The notes under the pieces were generated by a model. The model was not told where the DNA came from, ran no database searches, and was given only the letters and a program-made list of their open reading frames with translations. Shown piece after piece: positions 55,196 to 64,000 of a stretch of 64,000 bases of DNA; the first letter of the stretch is position 1, and every line of letters begins with the position of its first letter. The DNA lies in NCBI RefSeq assembly GCF_042186555.1, contig NC_133330.1, forward strand, positions 166,185,099 through 166,249,098, written 5' to 3'. This DNA comes from Aquarana catesbeiana. Lineage: Eukaryota; Chordata; Amphibia; Anura; Ranidae. The translations under genes were made by a program, and so were the position numbers.

Positions 55196-56111
55196 CCTCT
55201 AGACATCCGCGCTATAGCCGAATGACGGCCACAGCGCAGACCTACATTCCCGGGAGGCCGTCATATGATGGCCTCCCCTGTGCACGCTCCCTGCGCGCGC
55301 CCTACAGGGCGCGCGCCGGGCGCGTTGTGATCACCGAGTCACTGAGACTCGGCTGATCACCGATCTGTGTAAGGGGCCGGTCCCGGCCCCTTACCATGTG
55401 ATCAGCTGTCAGCCAATGACAGCTGATCACATGATGTAAACAAAAGATCGGTAATCGTTTTTTTTTTTTACTCACGCTGACAGCGCGAGTAGAAAAAAAA
55501 GCCGATCACCGGATCGGATGTGAGGGACATCGGTCCCCAAGTGGAAGAGGCACATCTGCCTCATCAGTGCCCACTAAAAGTGCCACCTAATAGTGCCCAC
55601 AGTGCCACCTAACAGTGCCCACAGTGCCACCTAACAGTGCCCACAAGTGCCACCTATCAATGCCCACAAGTACCACCTATCAATGCCCACCTGTAGTGCC
55701 AATCAGCGCCACCTGCCAGTGCTGCCCATCACTGCCACCCATCAGTGCCCATCACTGCCACCCATCAGTGCCCATCACTGCCGCCTATCAGTGCCCATCA
55801 CTGCCGCCTCATCAGCGTACATCAATGAAGGAGAAAAATTACCCGTTTAAAATTTTTTATAACAAAATATAAAAAAATAAAAATTTTTTTTTTTTAAATT
55901 CAGATTTTACATTTTTTTAATAAAAAGTAAAAACCGCAGAGGTGATCAAATACCACCAAAAGAAAGCTCTATTTGTGGTGAAAAAATGATAAAAATTTCA
56001 TTTGGGTACAGTGTTATATGACCGCGCAATTGTCATTCAAAGTGCGTCAGCGCTGAAAGCTGAAAATTGGTCTGGATAGGAGGGGGGTTTAAGTGCCCTG
56101 TAAGCAAGTGG
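55196..56111. mobile_element. TTAA-flanked non-autonomous element with internal tandem array
   Basis: TTAA at 55192-55195 and 56112-56115. The ends CCTCTAGACATCC and GGGCACTTAAACC-type/AAGCAAGTGG are only weakly inverted, so the boundaries are moderately sure. The GC-rich left half contains GCGCGCCCTACAGGGCGCGC (palindrome, about 55294) and TGTCAGCCAATGACAGCTGA. A related fragment lies at 28551. Positions 55560-55800 hold short tandem repeats of the AGTGCCCACAGTGCCACCTA type. Confidence 0.55.
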
Positions 56112-56229
56112 TTAAACACATTTAGACTTATTCAGTAAAGTGATGCAAAAAATACATTACTAGAAATGCAGGCAATTGTATACTTATTGAAAATTACTTC
56201 AAATGTTTGTTGTTTGCATATTTTTTTTC

Positions 56230-56810
56230 AGGTAAATTCCAGATATGGCAGTTTTTACATAGTTGTGTTGGTCTAGGTTCAATTTATAATTGTAAGTTTG
56301 TATATGCCATACCCATGGGGTCCCTGGATGCTGTAAATCACTGTACTCTACAACGGTTAGTGCTGCTAGCTTTTGGGTCATGTACTGAGCAACTGCCCTG
56401 CTATATAGTGAATGCAGGGGGTCGCCAGTGCGGTATGGGTGCAATTCAGAGCACACTGTGCATTTTCTCAGTAAATGTAAACAGTTCTCCGATTGAATGA
56501 GGTGGAGATCCTGATGTCACCTTTCAGCTTCTCCACCTTGTCTAATCAGAGAGCACTTTGCATTCACTGAGAGAATACAAGGTGTTCCCTGAATAGCACC
56601 TGTGCTGAGTGAGCGACCCCCTGTGTTCACAGTGCAACAGGGCAGCCACATGGCGGGAAAATGGGCACGGGCTAGTGTACATTACTGTAGCAGCAGTGCC
56701 TATTACAGTAATTTCTAGCTTCCACTGGGATCCTACAGGTATGGCACATAAATATTTACTTTGATCCAAGCTGGACCAGTGTAACTTTGTAAAAATTGTC
56801 ATACCTAAAC
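56230..56810. repeat. Old foldback, about 270-bp diverged arms
   Basis: Left arm about 56230-56510 and right arm about 56535-56810 align in inverted orientation with many differences (for example GCAGGGGGTCGC / GCGACCCCCTGTG and TATGCCATACCCATGGGGTC / GATCCTACAGGTATGGCACA). A degraded version of the same architecture as the younger foldbacks in this window. Confidence 0.65.
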
Positions 56811-56815
56811 TGCAG

Positions 56816-57609
56816 CTTTAAACAAACTTAAATATTGTAATCTTTTACCAAGTAAAAAAAGCTAGGAGTATTTAGTATGACCACAGAAAGGTCCAGGAGG
56901 CACAGGGTAAACATCATTGTTTTTAACATTTTGTAATGCCAGCCTGTGCCAATAACAGCATAATACCTAATAGTTTCCATGCTAAAAACACAACAAACAG
57001 CCAACAAAGATACATTATAAGAGCAGCGGTATAATGAAGCCGACTACAGGCAACCCTCTCTCTTTTGGATGTCTTTAGTTTCATAGCTAGCTGACAGTAA
57101 CTGTTTATTTTTCTTCTTAGGTTTTTGTGTCAGTAGAAGAAGTAGAGTCAGTGATTTGAATCCCTGAAAAATACAGTTACAGTAATATTAGACATGTTAG
57201 CATTTTAATAATGAAGCAACACATCAAGTTTAATACATTTTCTAGTATCCCTCTCTTAACATGCAAACACATAATTGTAGAAACATAAGGAAACAACTGA
57301 TCTTGTGCTGTGTAATTTGGCCCCCCCTGTATCACATAAAAATCCTGGCTGATCCTGCCTGGTTCTGGCCTTTCCCCTGTAAACTGACCATGGTTTATCA
57401 TGGCTGAGCCCTGACTCCATGATCGGTTTACGTGCCTCCATCATTCTCAGCCATGCTTTGTCCTTCTCTGTCCTCCTCTCCCCCCTCCCTGCCTGTCTGC
57501 TCGTGACAGTGCCTGCCCCTTCCTCTCCTGCTGCTTTAAAAACCATTCAAAACTATATTCATGCTATCCCCTCTGTTATATAACAATATGTGTCCCAGTG
57601 TCTGATCTA
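56816..57609. other. No recognised feature
   Basis: Non-coding. No repeat boundary or protein-like frame seen. Confidence 0.5.
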
Positions 57610-57610
57610 G

Positions 57611-57648
57611 AGTGCCTTGAAAAAGTATCCACACCCCTTGAAATTTTT
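57611..57648. repeat. Tc1-like terminal repeat fragment
   Basis: AGTGCCTTGAAAAAGTATCC then ACACCCCTTGAAATTTTT is the typical end of another Tc1 subfamily; the rest is missing. 57650-58002 holds nothing I recognise. Confidence 0.5.
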
Positions 57649-58002
57649 GCGTGAAACGCATCTAGGAGTGACCACACAGCTTGTCTATCGGCCAACTGTC
57701 TTGAGCTCTCCCCGGGAATCACCATGGATAACAATCTAAGGATCGTGAGAGAGTGTCATGCAGTCTGTGCAGTCAGCATGTTATATTGCTCAATACTTGT
57801 TTTTATTGTCCATTTAGTAAGTGCAAAATTGTAAGGGGGGTCATTTGAGGGGAATAAAAGCAATACAGGATTATGCTATGAGGTCTGTTTATCTTTGATG
57901 ATCCTGATCTCGAGTGACCTGATAAGGTTAAAGATCAAAAGGCATTTATATCTAGTTGATCTGGTAAGTGCGAATTTGGAGGGGAGCTGTATCACGAGGT
58001 TT

Positions 58003-58057
<55 letters not shown>

Positions 58058-58069
58058 TATATATATATG
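58003..58069. repeat. (TG)n/(TA)n microsatellite
   Basis: TGTGTG followed by an almost pure TA run, interrupted once by CAG, directly abutting the Tc1 terminal repeat. Confidence 0.9.
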
Positions 58070-58990
58070 CAGTATCTCACAAAAGCGAGAACACCCTTCA
58101 CATTTTTGTAAATATTTTATTATATCTTTTCATGTGACAACACTGAAGAATTTACACTGTGCTACAATGTAAAATAGTGAGTGTACAGCTTGTATATCAG
58201 TGTAAATTTGCTGTCCCCTCAAAATAACTCAACACACAGCCATTAATGTCTAAACTGCTGGCAACAAAAGTGAGTACACCCCTAAGTGAAAATATCCAAA
58301 TTGGGCCCAATTAGCCATTTTCCCTCCCTGGTATCATGTGACTCGTTAGTGTTACAACGTCTCAGCTGTGAATGGGGAGCAGATGTGTTAAATTTGGCAT
58401 TATCACTCTCATTCTCTCATACTGGTCACTGGAAGTTCAACGGCAGTGCTGCCAGCATTGCCGCAAGGGTTAAAGGGTTGGGGGGTCAACCTGTCAGGGC
58501 TCAGACCTGCACACTGCATCAAATTAGTCTACATGGCTGTCATCCCAGAAGGAAGCCTCTTCTAAAGATGATGCACAAGAAAGCCTGCAGTTTGCTGAAG
58601 ACAAGCAGACTAAGGACATAGATTACTGGAACCATGTCCTGTGGTCTGATGAGACCAAGATAAACTTATTTGGTTCAGATGGTGTCAAGCGTGTGTGGCA
58701 GAAACCAGGTGAGGAGTACAAAGACAAGTGTGTCTTGCCTACAGTCAAGCATGATGGTGGGAGTGTCATGGTCTGGGGCTGCATGAGTGCTGCTGGAACT
58801 GTGGAGCTAAAGTTCATTGAGTGAACCATGAATGGCAACATGTACTGTGACATACTGAAGCAGAGCATGATCCCCTCCCTTCGGAGACTGGCCCGCAGGG
58901 CAGTATTCCAACATGATAACGACCCCAAACACACCTCCAAGATAACAACTGCCTTGCTAAAGAAGCAAAGGGTAAAGGTGATGGACTAGC
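58070..58990 (+). pseudogene. Tc1-like transposon, copy 3, deleted and 3'-truncated
   Basis: Same family as the copies at 24386 and 34377, opposite orientation. It starts CAGTATCTCACAAAAGCGAG. The transposase helix-turn-helix is deleted: sequence jumps from the start region (near 58440) to SAASIAARVKGLGGQPVRAQ. Catalytic wording (HGCHPRRKPLLKMMHKKACS, ACAGTCAAGCATGATGG) follows with stops, to AAGATAACAACTGCCTTGCT near 58950. The right end is replaced by a hAT foldback fragment. Confidence 0.83.
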
Positions 58991-59009
58991 TAAGCATGTC
59001 CCCAGACAT

Positions 59010-59200
59010 GCTTAGCTGGACCCAGGTCCCCAAACACTTTTTGTGACAATAACTTGCATATAAGCCTTTAAAATGAGCACTTTTGATTATTCATGTTCGT
59101 GTCCATAGACTTTAACAGTGTTCACGTGTTTGAACACATTTTTTGCCTGTTCTCATGTTCTGGATGCGAACCGAACCGGGGGGTGTTCGGCTCATCCCTA
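59010..59200. repeat. Right-end fragment of the hAT foldback family
   Basis: GGACCCAGGTCCCCAAACAC...GGTGTTCGGCTCATCCCTA matches the right terminus of foldbacks A and B. It lies between two unrelated Tc1 remnants. Confidence 0.8.
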
Positions 59201-59705
59201 CTGTCCACCTAAACTGACAGGCCAGGTAAGGAGAGCATTAATCAGAGAAGCAGCCAAGAGGTTCATGGAAACTCTGGAGGAGCTGCAGAGATGCACAGCT
59301 CAGGTGGGAGAATCTGTCCACAGGACAACTATTAGTCGTGCACTCCACAAATCTGGCCTTTATGGAAGAATGGCAAGAAGAAAGCCATTGTTGAAAGAAA
59401 ACCATAAGAAGTCCTGTTTCCAGTTTGCGAGAAGCCATGTGGGGGAGACAGCAAACATGTGGAAGAAGGTGCTCTGGTCAGATGAGACCAAAATTGAACT
59501 CTTTGGCCTAAAAGCAAAACGCTATGTGTGGCAGAAAACTAACACTGCACATCACCCTGAACACACCATTTCCCCAGTGAAACATGATGATGGCAGCATC
59601 ATGTTGTAGGGATGTTTTTCATCAGCAGGGACAGGGAAGCTGGTCAGAGTTGATGGGAATATAGGTGGAGCCAAATACAGGGCAATCTGTTAGAACCTGC
59701 AAAAG
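59201..59705 (+). pseudogene. Tc1-like transposase fragment, third subfamily
   Basis: An open stretch reading VRRALIREAAKRFMETLEEL, TISRALHKSGLYGRMARRKP, the first catalytic segment KVLWSDETKIELFG, and SPVKHDDGSIML to a stop at 59607, then CFSSAGTGKLVRVDGN in frame after the stop. The helix-turn-helix start and the C-terminal catalytic half are absent. Confidence 0.8.
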
Positions 59706-59734
59706 ACTTGAGACTGGGGCAGAGGTTCACACGC

Positions 59735-59976
59735 CTTCCTCTGACGTCAAGTGGCATTCAGAGGGGTGAGGGGTCACCCGTTTACGTCACCAGATGGCCC
59801 CACCCTCAGCTATATAACAGCTGTCACCGAGAAGAAGCATCACTCGGCGGGGGCTTGCCATGGATGCAGAGCTGTTGTTGTTTTCTTTTTTTGTCTCGTC
59901 GGCGGCGTGAGATGGATTTACATCGCGGACATTTTTATTTTTTTATCTTTTAATAAAGGACTTGTCCCAAAGTGTC
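59735..59976 (+). other. Promoter/mini-gene module (half-copy)
   Basis: TGACGTCA (59742-59749), TATATAA (59811), ATG at 59860 (MDAELLLFSFFVSSAA, stop) and AATAAA (59952) occur in the same order and similar spacing as in the arms of foldback A. The wording GGTCACC..TGGCCCC..CC and GGGGCTTGCCATGGATGCAG is recognisably related. No mirror half is present. Read as a diverged single arm of a related element. Confidence 0.45.
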
Positions 59977-60574
59977 TGTCAGGGGATGTTATACACAACA
60001 TCCAATGCAGGTGATCAGATCGCTGGGCTGCACCAAGGAATCAGGGACAAACGAGAAACTGAATAAAAAAGTATGTTCATTATTAATGATAAAGATACAC
60101 GTGAAATCAAGACAGCAAACCAAAAATAAGTAAATGGTGAAAACACAGCAAACCCCCAAACCCCCCTATCTATCTAACTAATATAATACACAAGCAAGGA
60201 AACAAACATGAAATAAAAACTAAGGCATGGGCCAAGGCGACAAGGGAACAGAAACCAGGAATAATAAAGCAGACCAAGGAGCAGGGAACAGGAAACAGGA
60301 CTCAAGGTCAGGATACACAAACGGGGTTCAGGAACAGGCTGGAACAAGAGCAGGTACTGGCAGGGACAAGGGCTAGTAGAGGAATTCTGAAGCACCGAGG
60401 CTTAGTTCAGGGCGGGTTTATATAGTCCAGCAGACCCATGACAGGTGTGCTGATGACAAGTCTGCAGTCCAGGCAGGGAGACACCCGCTGGTGGCCACTG
60501 GAATTGCACCCTTTTGGTGCTGAATGTAATAGTGCCACCAGCAGGAGAAACCGGAGATGACACCGTTCCTGACA
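59977..60574 (-). mobile_element. Chromovirus-type LTR
   Basis: Minus strand: begins TGTCAGGAACGG just after a purine tract (AGGAGGGGGAAC, a polypurine-tract look), has TATATAAA (about 60424-60417) and ends TATAACATCCCCTGACA. 598 bp, TG...CA. It differs from the family at 2727/9613/21306. I take it as the 3' LTR of the element carrying the repeat-rich ORF just upstream. Confidence 0.6.
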
Positions 60575-62536
60575 GTTCCCCCTCCTAAAGGAGTGGCCTC
60601 CGGACACTCCATTCAGCCCTGGGTACGACAGTCCGAGTGGGTGCAGAAACACCTTAAAATGTTTCCCTACTGAGTCTGCGGACTTCTTCGCACTTCCAAG
60701 GCCAGAGTCTTTTAGTTCACTGGGGGACGTGCCATCAGAGTCTGAAAATAGGACACGCACCCCACCACCCGGGTCAGGAAGTTTGGATCCGGAGATGAAA
60801 ATTAGCAGGGTAACGGGAAAGAAACCATCGGAGGCAGACCACACAGGAGCATTACATTCAGGCCAGGCGACAGACAGGATTGACCCAGCGGCAAGATGGC
60901 CATCAGTCAGGAACAGTTTTAGCAGGCACCATGTCATCAGGCTGAGCAGAAAGCAGAGGTACATCACGCTGGGCAGTGGCACATCCGCATCGAGCTGGGC
61001 AGCAGGCATGGGCACTTCAAGCTGGGCAGCAGGCATGGGCACTTCAAGCTGGGCAGCAGGCATGGGCACTTCAAGCTGGAACACTGGCACCTCAAGCTGG
61101 AACACTGGCACCGAGACATCAGGCTGGAGGGCTGGCACCGAGACATCAGGCTGGAGGGCTGGCACCGAGACATCAGGCTGGAGGGCTGGCACCGAGACAT
61201 CAGACCAGGCAGCACGTACTGGAACTTCAGACTGGGCAGTAGGCACAGGCGCTGGCACATCAGGCAGAACAGCAGGTACTGGCACAACAGGCTGAACAGC
61301 AGGTACATTGGACTGGATAGCAGGTACAGGAACTTCAAACCGGGCAGCTGGTTCTGAAACTTCAGACTGGACAGTGGGCACAAGTGCTGGCACATCAGGC
61401 AGAACAGCAGGTACTGGCACAACAGGCTGAACAGCAGGTACATTGGACTGGATAGCAGGTACTGGAACTTCAAACTGGGCAGCTGGTACTGGAACTTCAG
61501 ACTGGACAGTGGGCACAGGTGCTGGCACATCAGACAGAACAGCAGGTACAGTGGACTGAATAGCAGGTACTGGAACTTCAAACCGGGCAGCCGGTACTGG
61601 AACTTCAGACTGGACAGTGGGCACAGGTGCTGGCAAATCAGGCAGAACAGCAGGTGCAGTGGACTGAATAGCAGGTACTGGAACTTCAAACCGGGCAGCT
61701 GGTATTGGAGCTTCAGACTGGACAGTGGGCACAGGTGCTGGCACATCAGGCAGAACAGCAGGTACTGGCACAACAGGCTGAACAGCAGGTACATCGGACT
61801 GGATAGCAGGTACTGGAACTTCAAACTGGGCAGCTGGTACTGGAACTTCAGACTGGATAGTGGGCACAGGTGCTGGCACATCAGGCAGAACAGAGGGTAC
61901 TGGCACAACAGGCTGAACAGCAGGTACTGGAACAACAGCAGGCATCGGAACATCAGGCTGGGCGGCATACAGGAACACATCAAGCTGGAACAGATCAGCT
62001 GGTGGGGAGGCAGGACTGGATACTGGCATGATGGTATGGGTTGGAAAAAACTTCTGCTTCTTTTTGGTTTTAGCCACTGGGGATCTATAAGTGGGTACAG
62101 GGCTGTAGGTAGTGAATGCAGCTGGTAGAAGTGAAGAGTGAAAGGATGGCAAAACAGAGGGAGTAGGTTTTGAAGGGAGATTTAGTGGAGCTGATGGAGG
62201 CAGTTGAGAAGCAGCAGGGGAGTTAAAGGCAGGGTAGGTGCAACAGGAGGGAACAGGGTACTGGTATTTCATTGGTAGAAAGGTATATTCGGAGTTAACA
62301 GAAGCTGAATGCAACAGACTTGACCAGGCCTGTATTAATGATTGCACTGAATCAGGTTTGCACTTAGCTTGTCTGACCAGAGACTGCACTGATTCAATGC
62401 ATTTTGCAAACACCTGCTGAGGACAAGCTGAATATTGTTAAAAAAAAAATGCTAAGTCATCCTCCAACAGCCAAACTAAAGATTCTACCTGAGCTGCACT
62501 AAAAGGGGGTGTATAGTCATCACCTCCCTCAGACAT
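60575..62536 (-). pseudogene. Repeat-rich ORF of a gypsy-like element (9-residue P/V repeats)
   Basis: ATG at 62536 (MSEGGDDYTPPFSAAQVESL). After a frame change at a poly-A run (about 62440) the frame stays open to 60407, over 600 codons. Residues following CIESVQSLVRQ and SLIQAWSSLL resemble a helical gag-like N-terminus. The middle is about 300 residues of 9-residue repeats (P-A-V-Q-P-x-V-P-V type). The C-terminal part runs into the LTR (GHSFRRGNCQE). I do not recognise the protein. Openness over the repeats is partly a composition effect (CAG/CTG-rich, open on both strands). Gag or spacer of a retroelement is the best reading. Confidence 0.45.
61070..61930. repeat. 27-bp minisatellite with 108/135-bp higher-order units
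   Basis: The phrase GTGCTGGCACATCAGGCAGA recurs with spacings of 134, 136, 108, 108 and 135 bp (from 61251 to 61872), i.e. 4 or 5 units of 27 bp. Units encode 9-residue repeats on the minus strand. A simpler sub-array of 27-bp units (GAGACATCAGGCTGGAGGGC) lies at 61110-61200. Confidence 0.85.
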
Positions 62537-63435
62537 CAGACAGGGCCAACTCAGCACAGATCTGAATTAATGGTTGCACATCTTCAAACAAAAAACTGCC
62601 TTGATCAATAAAAACATGAGCTAGGCGGATGCATTCTGTTAGGTACCTGGTAGGTGAGCCTGACTGTAGGAGAAGACCTCTCATACAACGCTGGTTCAGG
62701 AGCCACTGGAGTGGGAACAGTGGTCTCCTGAGCGCAGTGGGGTAGGAGTGCCTGTTGGAGTGAAGTCTCTGATGTAGAGGTAGAGATCCCTCCAGGGATA
62801 GCAGGTCTGCCGGTGAGAGGAGACTGGAACAGAAGCAGGCTGACACACTGGATGGTGGAACTTGCAGGTGAGAGGAGACTGGAACAGCAGCAGACTGATA
62901 CACTGGAAGTGAGGAAGTCACTAGGCTGAAGCTGATGGTGCAACAGCAACAGGTAGGCAGGCACAAGCAGAGTCAAACAGTCCGGGTTGGCAGGTAACTG
63001 GCACACAGGTGATACAGCAGGCAAAGGCAGAGTCGGTGAGCAGGCAGAGGTCGGCAACGGTAGCAGATTCAGACGGCAGAAGAGTCAGGCAGGCCGGGTC
63101 GGGATAGGAGCAGGTCGGATGGTCAAACAAGCCGGGTCAATCAGGTAACAAGCAATCAGGATTCAGGTTTCAGGCAGAGTCACAGAGCTGAGACGAAGCA
63201 GCACTGTTCCCATGAAACAGGGGAACTTTTATGTGCTGGTTGGCGCCAAACCGGCGCTAACGCGGACGCGCGCGCGCCCGTGCTTGTGCACGCGCCCGCG
63301 CCGTGCACCCGCGCGTGCCCGAGCGCCGCGCCGACGCACGGCAACTGTGGTGGTTTGACGCTGTGTCTGAACAGGAGCGCGCTGGCTCCTAGACGCATGC
63401 AAACGCCCTGATCTGGTGCTGGTGGATCCCTGACA
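62537..63435 (-). mobile_element. Chromovirus 3' LTR start and downstream region
   Basis: On the minus strand TGTCAGGGATCCACC begins at 63435, right after a G-tract (CTTGGGGGGGGGCAA, a polypurine-tract look) that follows the chromodomain ORF. CATAAAAG (about 63235) is a TATA-like box. 63240-63340 is extremely CpG-rich (GCGCGCGCGC). I could not find the LTR's 3' end. 62640-62960 contains a duplicated GGTGAGAGGAGACTGGAACA block. Confidence 0.5.
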
Positions 63436-64000
63436 TTGCCCCCCCCCAAGGGGCAGCCTCCGGATGCCCAACAACCTTTTCTTCTCAGGATGAGTAGCGA
63501 AATAGGTGCGTACTAAACGCCTAGCATGCACATTACTGTCCGGTTCCCACGAGTTACTTTCTGGACCATAACCTTTCCATTTGATTAAAAATTGGTTTTG
63601 CCCTTGCCTTCTTCTACAATCCAGGATAGCCTCAACCTCAAATTCCTCGCTGCCATCAACTACCACAGGTTCAGGAGGTCTTGTCCCTCTATCAGGAAAG
63701 GGATCAGGTATAGCAGGTTTGAGCAGAGATACATGGAAAACTGGATGAATTTTCAATGAATCAGGTAAAGTCAGTTCGTAAGACACTTCATTGATCTTCC
63801 TTCTAACTGGAAAGGGTCCCATGAATCTGGGTGCCAACTTCTTAGAAGGACATGCTAACTTGATATTAATGGTAGAAAGCCATACCTGATCGCCAATTTG
63901 TAAGTTCAGCTCCCCCCTTCTTTTCCGGTCGAAGATCTTCTTACCATCTGCCTGGGCCTTGGACACTGTTTTCTGCAATAACCGGCTGTTGTGACTGAGG
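63436..64000 (-). pseudogene. Chromovirus integrase C-terminus and chromodomain (partial at window edge)
   Basis: Open minus-strand frame: KTVSKAQADGKKIFDRKRRG, LQIGDQVWLSTINIKLACPS, KLAPRFMGPFPVRRKINEVS and HPVFHVSLLKPAIPDP are the GPF-type C-terminal region of chromovirus integrases. FEVEAILDCRRRQGQNQFLI and KWKGYGPESNSWEPDSNV form a complete chromodomain, which in relatives binds modified histones and steers integration. The frame has no stop in the visible part and enters the LTR at 63435. The rest of pol lies beyond 64000. It may belong to an element younger than the one at 17-21 kb. Whether it is intact cannot be judged here. Confidence 0.85.

Noticed and set aside
60729..61295. Long plus-strand ORF opposite the P/V-repeat ORF
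   Set aside because: It exists only because the 27-bp repeats avoid stops on both strands; it has no start context, domain or gene neighbourhood.

Overview
This window is eukaryotic, non-genic, repeat-built DNA. I found no host protein-coding gene, tRNA or rRNA. Almost everything that can be identified is transposable element (TE) sequence: L1/Tx1-type LINEs, Ty3/gypsy chromoviruses, Tc1/mariner, hAT, PIF/Harbinger, TTAA-flanked MITEs and large foldback elements. This mixture, and the repeats flanked by TAGGGATGAGC or built on CCTGTACACACGGTCGGA, suggest an anuran amphibian, probably a ranid frog. That assignment rests on repeat content and is an inference.

Layout. 1-1.3 kb: an internally deleted Ty3/gypsy copy with a PNMA-like gag. 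2.7-3.1 kb and 9.6-10.05 kb: two solo LTRs of one chromovirus family, each with a 5-bp target-site duplication (TSD). 3.9-9.5 kb: a LINE with an intact ORF1 and a broken ORF2. 10.7-12.5 kb: a TTAA-flanked DNA element carrying a retroposon with a 16-bp TSD. 13.7-23.6 kb: a minus-strand LINE split by a chromovirus (17.2-21.7 kb, same family as the solo LTRs) and by a second retroposon. 23.7-24.2 kb: a 557-bp near-perfect palindrome. 24.4-28.5 kb: a Tc1 element split by a hAT element with a BED-like transposase exon. 28.7-30.9 kb: another LINE fragment split by a hAT derivative. 34.4-36.0 kb: a complete-length Tc1.

36.7-50.1 kb is the most structured part. A CR1-like fragment was hit by a PIF/Harbinger transposon (36,865-47,057; TTA TSD) and by a hAT foldback (47,315-49,901). 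The Harbinger carries three genes: a two-exon MADF protein (minus), a three-exon Myb/SANT-like protein (plus) transcribed divergently from it, and a DDE transposase (minus). A 2.9-kb hAT foldback with an 8-bp TSD sits inside it, in the loop of a smaller hairpin. The foldback's centre looks like a bidirectional promoter (TGACGTCA, flanking TATA-like boxes) firing outward into two mirror-image mini-transcription units, each ending in AATAAA.

50.3-64 kb: more Tc1 copies, a 360-bp-armed foldback, a 19-bp minisatellite of about 1 kb, a TTAA-flanked element, a half-copy of the mini-transcription unit, and parts of one or two further chromoviruses, including a long ORF made of 9-residue proline/valine repeats. 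All coding copies except LINE ORF1 carry stops, frameshifts or deletions, so the region reads as layered TE insertion followed by decay.
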